64,000 nt of DNA from Hirudinaria manillensis (lineage: Eukaryota > Annelida > Clitellata > Hirudinida > Hirudinidae), in NCBI GenBank assembly GCA_034509925.1, contig CM067532.1, positions 5,164,142 through 5,228,141 of the forward strand, written 5' to 3'. The notes below the pieces were generated by a model, which was not told the DNA's origin, did not search any database, and was given only the letters and a program-made list of their open reading frames with translations. How positions within the stretch are numbered: the first letter of the stretch is position 1; each line of letters begins with the position of its first letter. Made by a program: the position numbers and the translations under genes. This document shows, in pieces, positions 21,525-33,413 of this stretch.

Positions 21525-24500
21525 ATGGGGAGATGCCTAAGAAGAAGAAACTTGAGGAAGAAAACGGAATGTGCTCCAGTTGAGAACGTTAAAGCTCTCT
21601 ACGGATGGATGATGCATAAATCTTCCAGAATTAATATGTCATCTGTGAAGCTGAAGAATTTTCGAGGTCTACTTTTATGAGATAATACCAGTTGTTAATT
21701 CTTGCTACTTTTATCACATAGGATCCAACTACCAAGTGTCTATTTCAATAGCATTGCATTTACTACATATATTGTATTATCATTTCTTCCAGATACAGGA
21801 AGAGGAGTCATGGCTAGGAAAGCTATCAATAGCGGTGACTTATTGATATCAGTACCACATGAATATTTTATTACCACTTCTTCAATCTCTCAAAGTTCAT
21901 TGAAATCTGTCATTGAAAGGTTTATAGGTTATTTTAATTTATAATTGAATAAGTGAACACCATTGTTTTGTAGAATTGTTGATAAGATCATCAAGATTTA
22001 TTCTTTCATCCCTAAACTAATGAACAAAGAATGTATTCTTGCATTTAGTCAGGCAGTCTGTTTAAATTGGTGCAGCACTGCTAAAGAAAAGCTGAATATG
22101 TTTGAAATTGGAAAGTTGTATATCAATCACAGGATTACTGCAAATGGTTCTATTTTTTAACATATACTTGCATCTAGAATTATGATAACTTCGGCAACAC
22201 AACAATATCAACAACACCTTTATTTGATGACACCTTAATATATTAATATATTTGTAGTAGCAATATTCGTAACAAAATCATACACCACTACCAACAACAA
22301 CAATATCAACAAGAAATTTAGTTCAGTCCCTGCAAAGTTTTTTAATGGTGATTGTCCACCTATTGGTGGTGACTTCCAATGACCTTTAAGTATATAATAG
22401 CACAGTAATACGCTAACCACTAATGCAATGCATCAGAACATCCAAGGAGTTCATAAAGTTCATTCTTGCCTAAGAATAGTACCCAACCATATTAGACACT
22501 CTGGTTACAACTTCATTGAGGTTTGCATTAAACGATTTGCTGACATTTGACAAAACAATCTGTCTGTTAAAGAACAATAACTGAATCAAGGATGTCTTTG
22601 CATGCACTTTGAGAAAACCTTCAGTCATTTTGTAATTTGACAATGGCTGCAATAAATCATTTGCTGTTCAAAGTGTGACATGGTCACTTTGGACCATAAG
22701 ATTAAAGATCAAAATAATATTTTCATATAAAAGTGTTTGCCCTTTACATAATAAATAATTGGTAATATTTTGACCTAGTTACAAGGTGACTCAACATTGT
22801 TGATTATTATCGAAATTGCATATTTCTCATCAGTGACTTTTAAAATAACATCATGAAATTTGTTTATATGGAAAGCAATTGACTAAGCAACAAATTAACT
22901 TTAAGAGTTAGAAACAAGAAGAAAAATTAACTTTGCATAATGTTGGAGCTCAAAATATCATTTTCTATTTTTAAATTGGGCAATTTGTTTCACTAGATTT
23001 AAGTTTAATCTGATTGTTTAGATGTTTTGAATTAGTTCAAGTTATGGCACATTTTTTCTTAGGTTAATAACTTTTATTAGGTTTTTTTTATTTTCAGATT
23101 TAAAGTCACAATTTCTCCAATGGAAGCCTTGTCATTGTTTCTATTACATGAAAAGTTTCTTGGAAAGAAGTCTGAATGGCATCCTTATCTGGAAGTTTTG
23201 CCAAAGTCATTCTCATTGCCTGTGATGTGGAGAGGTGATGAATTGCAATGTCTTCCATACTGGATGTTGTCAAAGGTCTCACATCAGAAGCATTTTATAA
23301 TGAAATCATTTGAGAAATTGAAGAATCTTCTAATGGAAACATGCAAAGAGTTTAGTGAGAAGTTCATGCTTGATGAATTCTTGTGGGCCTGGACTGTCAT
23401 CAACAGCAGATCAGCCTATATGCCGCAGCCTCGAGAATCTTGGCTTAACTGTGAACCCAACAACTATGTCCTCATTCCATTTTTGGATATGTTCAATCAC
23501 ACACCTTCTGCAAGTGTTAGGAGCATTTGTAATTTTGGAAATTTTCATAGACATTCTAATGCTAACCATATTTTTCAGGTTGTGGCTGGTTATGCACCTT
23601 CCTCAAAATGCTATGAAATAAGAACAAATGTGCCTTTCAAAAAGTATGATCAGGTCTTCATAAATTATGGAAACCATGACAACATGGAGCTGTTGATGAA
23701 CTATGGATTCATTTGTCCCAAAAATCCTTTTGACTCTATAAGTTTTACCATTGGTGAGACATTTCAACTTCTATTGCTGGAACATGATTTTTTTTATAAA
23801 TTGAGCTCTCAGAAGGATGGCTTAAATTACTACACACCCCAAAATCTTTTATGACTATCTGTGCCCAGCCACATGTTGCCATGGCTCACTCTGATTAAAT
23901 TGAAAAGCAAGAGATTTGGTACACATTTTTGAATATGTTTATTTTTACAATTTCACAATGTGTGCACAACATTTTTAGTTGTTCCATTGAGCAACATGTA
24001 GCTGGGCACAGCTGGTATCAATATAAATAAAAATGTAACTGCTTTAACTAAATTATTTCATGTCATTTTACTAATTATGAATTTGATTATTTTAATTAAT
24101 TTTTATAAAAATTTAAATGTTTGTCTTTTTTCACATTCAGTGTATGGAAAGGATTTTGAAAAAAGCATATTTTAACCTATAACTTGTATGAAACCTATAT
24201 ACAAACACTCACCTAATTGAGTGCTATGTTGTGTCAAAATTTCAAAGCAACTGGTGAAGAACTTTTGGAGAATATTAATTATGTACAAACACACAGTTAC
24301 ATTTTTATAAATAAAAATTTATATAGATTGTAATGATTTTAAACATTTCTCTAATTTAATTTTGTGTGAAATACATATGAAATTGTATTGGTCAGACATT
24401 GCATATTGTTATAAATATCTAATCATATTGTTTCAATTATGAGTTACACAAAATAGATATCTTTATTTTTTCTTAGATGAAGTGGTTGCTGCTGTCAAAA

Positions 24501-25089
24501 ATATTCTGTGCCTGAAAGGAGATGTGAATAAAAGATTACAACATATTACAAAGAATAATTATGACAAGTATTACAATTTTAAAATTTGACTTTTTGTGGT
24601 TCCAACAGAATATTATGTAATAATAAATAATATAATTTATGTTTGAGAAGTTTGCTTTTGCTATGTTTATATCAAACCTCAATTTTCAAAATTTTATTAT
24701 TTTTTTTAGAAATATGCTTATCTCTTATGAAGGTGTTTCATGGAGCTTACTGAGCACCCTCAAAATTTTTTGTGCAAATGAAATGTGAGTTACAATTTTT
24801 AAATATTATTATCCATTTGCTGATTTGTCCATTTTTCAGTAGAGGTGACTATCATCTTCTAGGAGAGTGTGTTGACGAAAAAATCGTACAACAAGTTGTA
24901 CATTATTTGGTGTCCAAATTTCGGCAGCTACCATCTGTTGATGTAAGTTTCTCATCTTTGTAATGACATGTGTTTGCTGAAGGGAATATTGTGTTTCAGA
25001 GCACAAAAACATCTTCATTCAACAATTACCTTGCTGACCAGCTTTGCCTGAATTTCCGAGAAATAACTACTACAGTTCTGAATTTGTGA
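21525..25089 (+). CDS. SETD4: SETD4-like SET-domain lysine methyltransferase
   Basis: Eight exons: 21525-21666, 21793-21919, 23098-23515, 23579-23753, 24477-24567, 24710-24784, 24840-24942 and 25000-25089. They sum to 406 residues (human SETD4 is about 440). The SET domain starts at DTGRGVMARKA and includes PYLEVLPKSF, LDMFNHTP (the NH motif of the cofactor pocket) and VFINYGNHDNMELLMNYGF, with the catalytic-Tyr region. A Rubis-substrate-binding-like helical C-terminus follows. SETD4 methylates lysines, reported on histones. The intron at 23516-23578 is 63 nt with no stop, and removing it restores exact spacing to the family. Introns 2 and 4 contain repeats and a possible extra exon. ZDHHC16 follows 498 bp downstream on the same strand. 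Confidence 0.92.
21975..22148 (+). other. Possible alternative exon or relic in SETD4 intron 2
   Basis: After an acceptor (TTTTGTAG) a 58-codon frame continues in the phase of SETD4 exon 2 (IVDKIIKIYSF.., NWCSTAKEKLN). Joining it to exon 3 would break the frame, and the family has nothing here. It could be a poison exon or an inserted fragment. Confidence 0.3.
23856..24012. repeat. Inverted-repeat element in SETD4 intron 4
   Basis: Left arm ATCTGTGCCCAGCCACATG and right arm CATGTAGCTGGGCACAGCT are near-perfect inverted copies about 23 bp long, around 110 bp of AT-rich sequence. A small MITE or the hairpin of a non-autonomous element. Confidence 0.65.
24014..24340 (-). mobile_element. Helitron-like fragment in SETD4 intron 4
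   Basis: In inverse orientation it matches 16815-16950 (TGTGTTTGTA.., TTGCTTTGAAATTTTGACAC). It is also bounded by inverted ATAAAAATGTAACTG words at 24025 and 24295. Confidence 0.5.
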
Positions 25090-25586
25090 AATATTCAACT
25101 CAATCGAGTAAATAAGACGAATCGTTTTATAATAATCAATTTTGTTATGTCAGAATTTCAGATATATCATTTTGGATATCGAATTAGGTCCGGCAAACAT
25201 TTGCAGTTGACTCTTTTCTCACCGCGGGGAGGAACGCTGTTGGTTTTAGCGTTGGGGTGGGGGCCAAGTTCAGTACCTTAATTTGGCATAAAATTACCTC
25301 AGATCCGGCGAAGATTCCACCCTTTAGCGAATTCTTGTCTTGAATTCTTCATAGAATTATTGTCAGCCGTTCCCAAATGACATTGCTGTTTTCCTATGTC
25401 GGTGGAGGCACTGGCGATTGGATGTAAGTGGTTAAGTAATTTGGGAGGATTGCGTGGTCTATGCAACGGTTGAGATGCTTCTGTTTTAAGCCAGAAACAA
25501 GTTGTGAAAGTTACTCGAATCTCAAAAAAAAAAATAAAAAAAAACGTTATTAGCATCAGAGGAACAGAAAATTCATTCGTTACCAT
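25090..25586. promoter_or_regulatory. SETD4-ZDHHC16 intergenic region
   Basis: 497 bp between the SETD4 stop and the ZDHHC16 start. It holds an A-rich run at 25525-25545. It must contain the 3' end of one gene and the promoter of the next, but no specific motif is clear. Confidence 0.35.
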
Positions 25587-27182
25587 ATGGTTTGTCACAT
25601 TATACTAATGAGCATAAAATGTTTACTCAAGCCTCAGAGGGCGTTTGAGTATGCTGGAAGCCTTGGGTGGTATTACTCAGAGATGAGGTCTTATATAGAA
25701 ACTAAGATATTCCTTTACAAAATTATTTTATATTCCATGTTTTACAACTCGTTATGCTCTTTCTCAATGGTCTGCGACACTCTCATGGAACCGTGTATCC
25801 GGTGCGTCGACCGTTTCGTCAAATATTTGGGAATGGTATTTAGCAAGATATTTTTAATTGTTAATTTCTTTGACGTAAGTTGGTGGAATCATTTGATCGA
25901 CTGCAATTGCAATCTGAACAGATATTTGTGACTCTCTTTGTGGTACTCACCACCTCTGTTGTGATTATATTCTATTCCTGTTTGCTGCCAATGAAGATAG
26001 AAGAAGGACTTCACTGGGCAGTGTTTCATCTGTTGTTTGGACACTGGCTTCTTATAAATGTTATTTTCAATTACTTTAAAGCTGCATTCACATGTCCAGG
26101 TTACCCTGACTCAGTATGTTTTTAGTTTGATTTCATTAATTTTGGTGAAAAGATGATAGATGTTGGTTTTTATATAGGTTCAGACAGATGTAACAACAAT
26201 TTGTAAAAAGTGCATGATGCCTAAGCCACCTAGAGCCCACCATTGCCGGGTTTGCAACAAATGCATCCTGAAGATGGATCATCACTGCCGTAAACATTTA
26301 CTTAAAGTGGAAACAACATGAAAATTTAATTTAATAATCTATATACTCCTTGTAGCCTGGTTAAATAATTGTGTGGGTCATTACAATCACCGCTACTTCT
26401 TCATGTTTTGTGTGTTCATGTTGATTGGATGTTCATATGTTTCAATAAGTGCTTATCCTCTCTTTAAGAAGCATTTTTATGGCAGCAAGGTAGGGCATTA
26501 ATTTTAAAATTGTATCTTAAAATGTTACAATATTCTTCTCATTCAAAGAAAGTTGGATGGCTTGGAATATTCTACCCAATATATCTCATCAAAAATTATT
26601 TATTTTCTGACACTTCTGAGGTATGTTTTTTTTATATCCTTTGCATTATAAAGAATGTAATATCTTAAAAAACGATTTACAGTACGAAAGCCCATTGCCT
26701 CTGAAGATGAACTCAGTCATTAGTTACCACAGTTTAATCATGTTTGAATTTCTTCTGTGTAGCACTGCTTGTATTGCCCTTTTGGGTCTTGTCATTTGGC
26801 ATTTTAGGCTCATAAGTAAAGGGGAAACGAGTATTGAGATGTATTCAAACCTGGCTGAAAAAGCTCGAATGAAGGTCTTGGGGCAGGTTTGACTTCGATC
26901 AGATTGGGATCATCCTAATATTAATTTCACTAAATTTTATATTTCTAGAAGTTTGTTAGCCCCTATGATCAAGGATTTTTCATCAACTGGAGACACTTTC
27001 TTGGTTTGACCCATGGAAGGTTGTATTCATGTTACATCAATGGTTAACATCCTTATTGAGGTTTTTTTCATTGCAGGTCACTTATGAGACACATATTTTG
27101 CCCATCAACTCACCAGCCTAGTGGTGATGGAATGCATTGGGAAATTGGTCAATACAAAACATCTTATATGGAAATAGTTTAG
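25587..27182 (+). CDS. ZDHHC16: Palmitoyltransferase ZDHHC16
   Basis: Eight exons (25587-25835, 25922-26113, 26178-26289, 26356-26489, 26549-26620, 26683-26886, 26949-27019, 27077-27182) giving 379 residues; the human protein has 377. The Cys-rich domain runs from about Cys156 ([16 protein letters not shown]) to the catalytic DHHC at 181-184, then [16 protein letters not shown]. Four membrane helices flank it. The C-terminus carries the ZDHHC16-type [20 protein letters not shown] and PSGDGMHWE strings. This family attaches palmitate to cysteines of target proteins in the ER/Golgi. An in-frame Met seven codons downstream is an alternative start. Confidence 0.94.
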
Positions 27183-28629
27183 AACGTTTAGGATTTGAAC
27201 GCTCATATTTTTACAATAGAATCTATTTTGTGATGGGTTCACGTGCATTCAAGCATTGGCCGGTTTGTGACCGATTAGAACATAAACGAGACTTTTGGGC
27301 ATAACTATCAAGCTGCCAAGAAGAGGTGGTGGGCAGCAGCCAGATTGCTACACACTGCAATTTTTGTGGGATTCCCCGTAAAAAATCTTGAATGAAATTG
27401 AGAATAGTTTGGGTGCTTGCATTTGTTATGTTCATTATTTCTGCCCGATTATATGGTACTGCACATGATTATATCTGAGGCCTAGCTGTGGTTCGCTGCT
27501 GATGTTCTAGCATTCATCAAAAAATTTAATTAGAATTTCATTTAACGTCAACAAACTGCTATTATTAGTGGTGCTATTATTGATCATAAGCTACCGTTGT
27601 GGCGAAGCTATTAACTTTATGATACGTGAATAAATTCGTCGGTGTTTGAAAATTTGAAATTGTGACGCGATTTCACCGATGAATTTGATTATAAATATGT
27701 TGCTTATTTATAAATTTAGCCTTCCAATTAAATGTTAAACGCGTTCCCCGGAGCGAGGACTCCAATCCTCTCCTACCAAATATCCGTTATTTCTAAGTAG
27801 GTTAAGTACTCGAGTTTGGATATGATGTAGAAAAAAAACAAGATTTTTATGCCTGCCACCGGGGAAAGCAGATTTAACATTTATATTAAATATTTACGTA
27901 CATTTATTTCATATCTGGGCCTGCATATCCAGCCAAAGTGTTGGGTTGCTAAATAATGTTTGATGTTTTTCAGATATTGTAGACATGGAATGGAAGAAAG
28001 GTATGGCGCCTTAATATTTTGAGGTAATATTGAAAAGAAGCACTCCACAAAATAAATTAGTTATAATTTTATGCCATCCGTAGATCTGCACGAGCTGGTA
28101 TTATTAAACCATCATTTACATCATGTCCTATGAATTAATATATATATATATTGATGAAGGTTGTCTCAAGGTTGTTCTTAATGCACACTCTGAAAAACAA
28201 GCAAATCTGGCTTAGTAAGCAGGCCAGCTATAAACAGGTCAAAAGTTCGTATTTTCAGAGCTGTTTGATAGTTGGAACTTGTGCCTGTTATACCTTGAAC
28301 AGGCTTCGTTGAAAATTGTGGTTATTTGAGGTTGGTTGTAAATTTATCTTAATTACTGGTTCGTAATGATTGCTATAGACGGATGCAGTACAGTCTATAA
28401 TCCAATTATGCACATTGTAAATCTTTCAAGAACATGATGAACACGACATGATAGTAAGCGTCTGACAATGTTTTACATCAGCTATTTTTTTTAGTTATTA
28501 CTAATGTTAGCGAGATCTGAAGAATTTCATTAGGGCATGTGTAAGCAGACTGTACTGCAACATTTCTGCAGTGAAAGTCAAAATCTTATGTTGGTTTTGA
28601 TTTGAATACCTTCTCTGTTAGATCTGCAA
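27183..28629. other. Intergenic region ZDHHC16 to LDH-like gene
   Basis: No gene supported. 27810-27900 (CAAG..TTT..GGGGAAAGCAGATTTA) resembles part of 52940-53010 and is probably a dispersed repeat. A GC-rich patch at 27740-27770 drew attention as tRNA-like but does not fold as one by eye. Confidence 0.5.
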
Positions 28630-30838
28630 ATGTCGTCGACAGTCGCATCCAAGTTGTTTTCGCAAGTTATTCCTGATGATGTTCACTCGAAAGTGAAAGT
28701 GACCGTGGTTGGAGCGGGAAAGGTAGGAATGGCCGTGGCATATTCTCTGCTCCTCCAGGTAGACATGTGACATTTGTGTTGTTCAAATATCTCATCGCAT
28801 CTATTTACGCAAACGTTCGGTTTTGAGGGAAGTGCTTCGGAATTGGCACTTATTGACACCCAATCTGACAAGCTGAAAGGAGAAATGATGGATTTGCAGC
28901 ATAGCCAGGCATTTCTAAAGACAACGAAAGTGTTGGCAAGCACAGGCAGGTTATTTTTGTAGAATAATTGAACGACTATAAAACTTTATAATTCCCCTTC
29001 CAGACTTTTCCGCGGCTAATGGTTCTCAAATCTGTGTCATAACTGCTGGGGCGAAAACGAAATCTGGTGAGACCAACAAAGAACTTCTCGAGAAAAACTT
29101 GACCGTTTTTAAATGTAGGACAAACCTTAATCAACACTTTAAGTAATAGATTTTTACCGGAAATATGTTTTCTTCCAGCAATTGTGCCAAACCTCGCCAA
29201 GCACAGCCCCGATTGTATTTTAATCATTGTTTCAAAACCTGGTACGTTTATTGTCCTATTTCACAAAAACAGACACCTAACTAAATGTTTCTTATAATAA
29301 AATGAACCGATATAAATCATTAGGCAACTTAACTTTCAGTGGAAGCCTTGACTTGGACAGCTTGGAAGCTCAGTGGTTTTCCTCGAAACAGGGTCATAGG
29401 TACTGGGACAATGCTGGATTCGAGCAGATTCAGATTTCTTCTCAGTGAAAAAATCGGCATTGCCCCAAAGAGTTGTCATGGATACGTGATTGGAGAACTT
29501 GGTGATAACAGCGGTTGGTCACCATAAATGTAATGGAAACGATTGTCTTAAATTATTAAATTAAATCTTAAGAGTCTCAATTATGAAACCGACTTTAGTG
29601 AACCAAACAAATCCATTGATCATAAGTAATCTTATCTCCCATAAGCGATAATTGAATGAGGACCTTATATCTGGGGGTCCTAAGTAAGATAATTTGGAGG
29701 CCCTCTGGATTATCTGTTGGGAAGCATCTTTTAAGATTGACAACTAGGAGGGGGTAGATTCAACCTTTAAATGTAATATTTATTTACATATTCGTTCCGT
29801 GACCCTTTCCGCTGTTAAATTGCTCTCTCTCTCTCAAATTTTGCCTTCCGCCAGAGTGTTATAAATAACTGTAAGCGTTGCATTTGGTCTAGGTTTATAA
29901 ACTAGATTGAGCACTGGAGGCTTGTCATTATCATGCGATAACGGTTATGAGACGCAATATTTAAAACAGTTACTTATTTTATTTTCCATCTAAATTAGTT
30001 GGAAACGTAAGTTTAGTTACCTTTGATGCTTTAGCTGCGTTTAACGATTAGTAGCTCAAACTTTCATAAACTTCTGAAATTCTTTATAAAGGGGGATAAG
30101 CGGTATGAGCTTGTGATAATAAAATACACGTGTAAACAAGATTTTAATAACGACGGGAATGTTGGGTCCCTAGTGGCGTGGATGTCCTAACCGACCTCTT
30201 AGTTCGTATATAGGAAAGAATGGGGATTTAAACCCCTTTGGAATTGTCTTGTATTGCCGATGTTTATTTGAAAGTATTGAATAAAAGTATTTATTTTAAG
30301 TGCCAGTTTGGAGCTCTGTGAACATTGCCGGAACACGTTTAAAAGATCTACAACCTCACGTAGGGGAAGCAAACGATCCTGAAAATTGGAACAAAGTGCA
30401 TCAGTCTGTCGTGGAATGGTAAGAACTGGTCACTTTTAACATTTTACATCAAAATTTCTATTGTTGTTAATTTCTTCTTCAGCGCCGATGAGACAATAGC
30501 TCTAAAGGGATATACAAGCTGGTCCATCGGAATTATGGTTGCAACCTTGGTCAATTGCATCTTGAAAAATCAAAAGACCATATATGCTTTATCGACCCTT
30601 GTGAAGGTTAATTAACTAATGAGGTCTTCGATTTTGTTACATTATTATCCTAAAATTTTTCTGGGGTTTGCAGGGTTATCACGGGATTGAAGAAGAGGTC
30701 TTCCTGAGTTTGCCATGTGTGGTCGGAGAGAAGGGTATCACTGCCGTGTTTAATCAAAACCTCGAGGAAAAGGAGGTTTCCGCGTTGAGAGCATCGGCCA
30801 AACGTATGCATGGCATCATAAAGGACATTCACCTTTGA
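28630..30838 (+). CDS. LDH-family protein with degenerate active site
   Basis: Eight exons (28630-28758, 28828-28945, 29004-29114, 29179-29241, 29340-29513, 30301-30418, 30483-30606, 30674-30838) make 333 residues, the length of L-lactate dehydrogenase. The NAD-binding loop ([16 protein letters not shown]), [30 protein letters not shown] and EVFLSLPC are all LDH hallmarks. Yet the catalytic His of GEHGD is Leu194 (GELGD), the substrate Arg of the mobile loop (..GESR) is Asn107, and the Asn of SNPVD is Lys139. Asp167 and the substrate Arg170 remain. So lactate/pyruvate turnover is doubtful; it may be a pseudoenzyme, as in the LDH-like half of UEVLD, though no UEV domain precedes it. Intron 2 uses a GC donor. 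The gene is otherwise intact, which argues against simple decay. Confidence 0.9.
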
Positions 30839-31993
30839 TCGTAGCCGAATCACAATAATTTGGGTTTTGTATTTTTATTTAAGCTCTTGATTTGCTTGAT
30901 CCCTTCCGTTCGAAAGTTTATAGAATATTCCCTTTTTCAGGTCTGAAGGATTTTAAATAAAGTGACGCATTGCATTGAATTGTTTTTGAATAATGGCAAT
31001 CCAATTTGAGACCATCCCCTCTCGTGGATTTTAAAATATAAACAGAATTAAATAAAACCCAATTAAGTTGATCATTAAATAAATACAAAATTATTAAAGT
31101 TAATACTCAAACGAAATCAAATTTAAATTAAGACTAAGTCCTACCATTTTATGATGAGCACAATTTTTTAACGGAGCAGATTTGCTCCGTGGGAAGGTCT
31201 CGGGTCTACTCTCTTTTCCCTTTCCATCATTAGCGAAAGTTCTACCCTCAAGATGATCAATAGTCTAGATTCCACTGTTTGCCCTCACTAAAGCATGCTG
31301 GATTCCACCCGATTGCCCTCGCATAAATTAACTCATCCGGATGAGGGACTTTCGCTAAAAAATACTTTTGTCCGACTACAAAAGAACTTGACTTTCAGCA
31401 AATCAAGTTAATACTCAAATTTTTCAAAAATGATCAGATAAATTTTCCAGAACGCTCACGTTTATGGAATGGCTGAACAATGGTGTACCTAGAACAATTT
31501 TGGTCAGTCCAACTCAATGCCAATGAGTTCATTTCAACATTCGCCAAGTGTTACACCTCAGCATTTTTAAGAGGTTGCACAATGAGCAATGTAAATGTTT
31601 ATTGAACAAGATGGAGTTTTAAAAAATCCAGAGGGAGGTTAAAAAATTATATTTAAAGTTGTGGAAAATGAACCAATTCATTCGATTTCTTAGGCGCCAT
31701 TCAGAGTAACTGAATTAAACTTTTAAGCTAAATTAATTTTGACAAAAATAAAGTTGTATAAAGTTTTTAAAATATTTTATTTTAAAATTTTAAAATTTAC
31801 AATTTTATTTACCAATCACAGCGCAAGATGTTTAGATGTCTTTCGTCAGCCATTCAGCCATAGGTCGAATATTCCTGATAAGATATTTCCGACGCGGTTG
31901 TTTAGTTGGGAGTTTATCTCGGGTGGTATCAGAACTGGTGATTCGTCGTAACATTAATTTTCATTGAGAAATTATTTAAATATCTAGGAAACA
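30839..31993. other. Intergenic region before UBE2D
   Basis: No gene seen. Contains a polyadenylation-like AATAAA near 30955, an 8-bp hairpin at about 31171-31190 (ACGGAGCA..TGCTCCGT) and the inverted-repeat element listed separately. Confidence 0.5.
31230..31358. repeat. MITE-like inverted-repeat element
   Basis: 129 bp bounded by TTAGCGAAAGT at the left and ACTTTCGCTAA at the right, with CCCTCA/TGAGGG extending the match. Non-coding. A TTA target or TIR start cannot be told apart by eye. Confidence 0.55.
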
Positions 31994-33065
<1,072 letters not shown>

Positions 33066-33413
33066 ATATACCTCTCCTGTACAAACTCAGCAGAAATTTG
33101 TTGAAATAATTTTGCTTGCAGTTTTTGATGGATGTTCTGCTAATTGTTTTCAAGGAGCAAGCAATGATAACTTTTCCATCTATTCATGATTAGACATCTT
33201 TACATCTTAAAATATATTATCGTTCAACATTGAAATCATTAGTTTCAAATTGTGGTTGTTGTTACTGTATAACTATTTGAGATCTGCACAATATTTCCTC
33301 ATCTCAGCTAGCATCACAAAGTGTATTTCCAATAGTTTTAAAAAGCAAATAGGGTTGATAAATATGCCACACCAATTCTCAGTAGTCCAACAATGACTGA
33401 AAATCTAAGAAAA
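33066..33413. other. Convergent 3' region UBE2D / PDZ-ZM gene
   Basis: 348 bp between two stop codons on opposite strands; 3' UTRs of both genes must lie here. No other feature. Confidence 0.5.

Noticed and set aside
21525..27182. SETD4 and ZDHHC16 as an operon with trans-splicing
   Set aside because: Nearly 500 bp lies between them, with room for a promoter, and no spliced-leader acceptor pattern is evident at the second start.
27735..27785. tRNA-like GC-rich patch (GTTCCCCGGAGCGAGGACTCC)
   Set aside because: By eye it does not form acceptor, D, anticodon and T arms in order, and no anticodon loop is evident.
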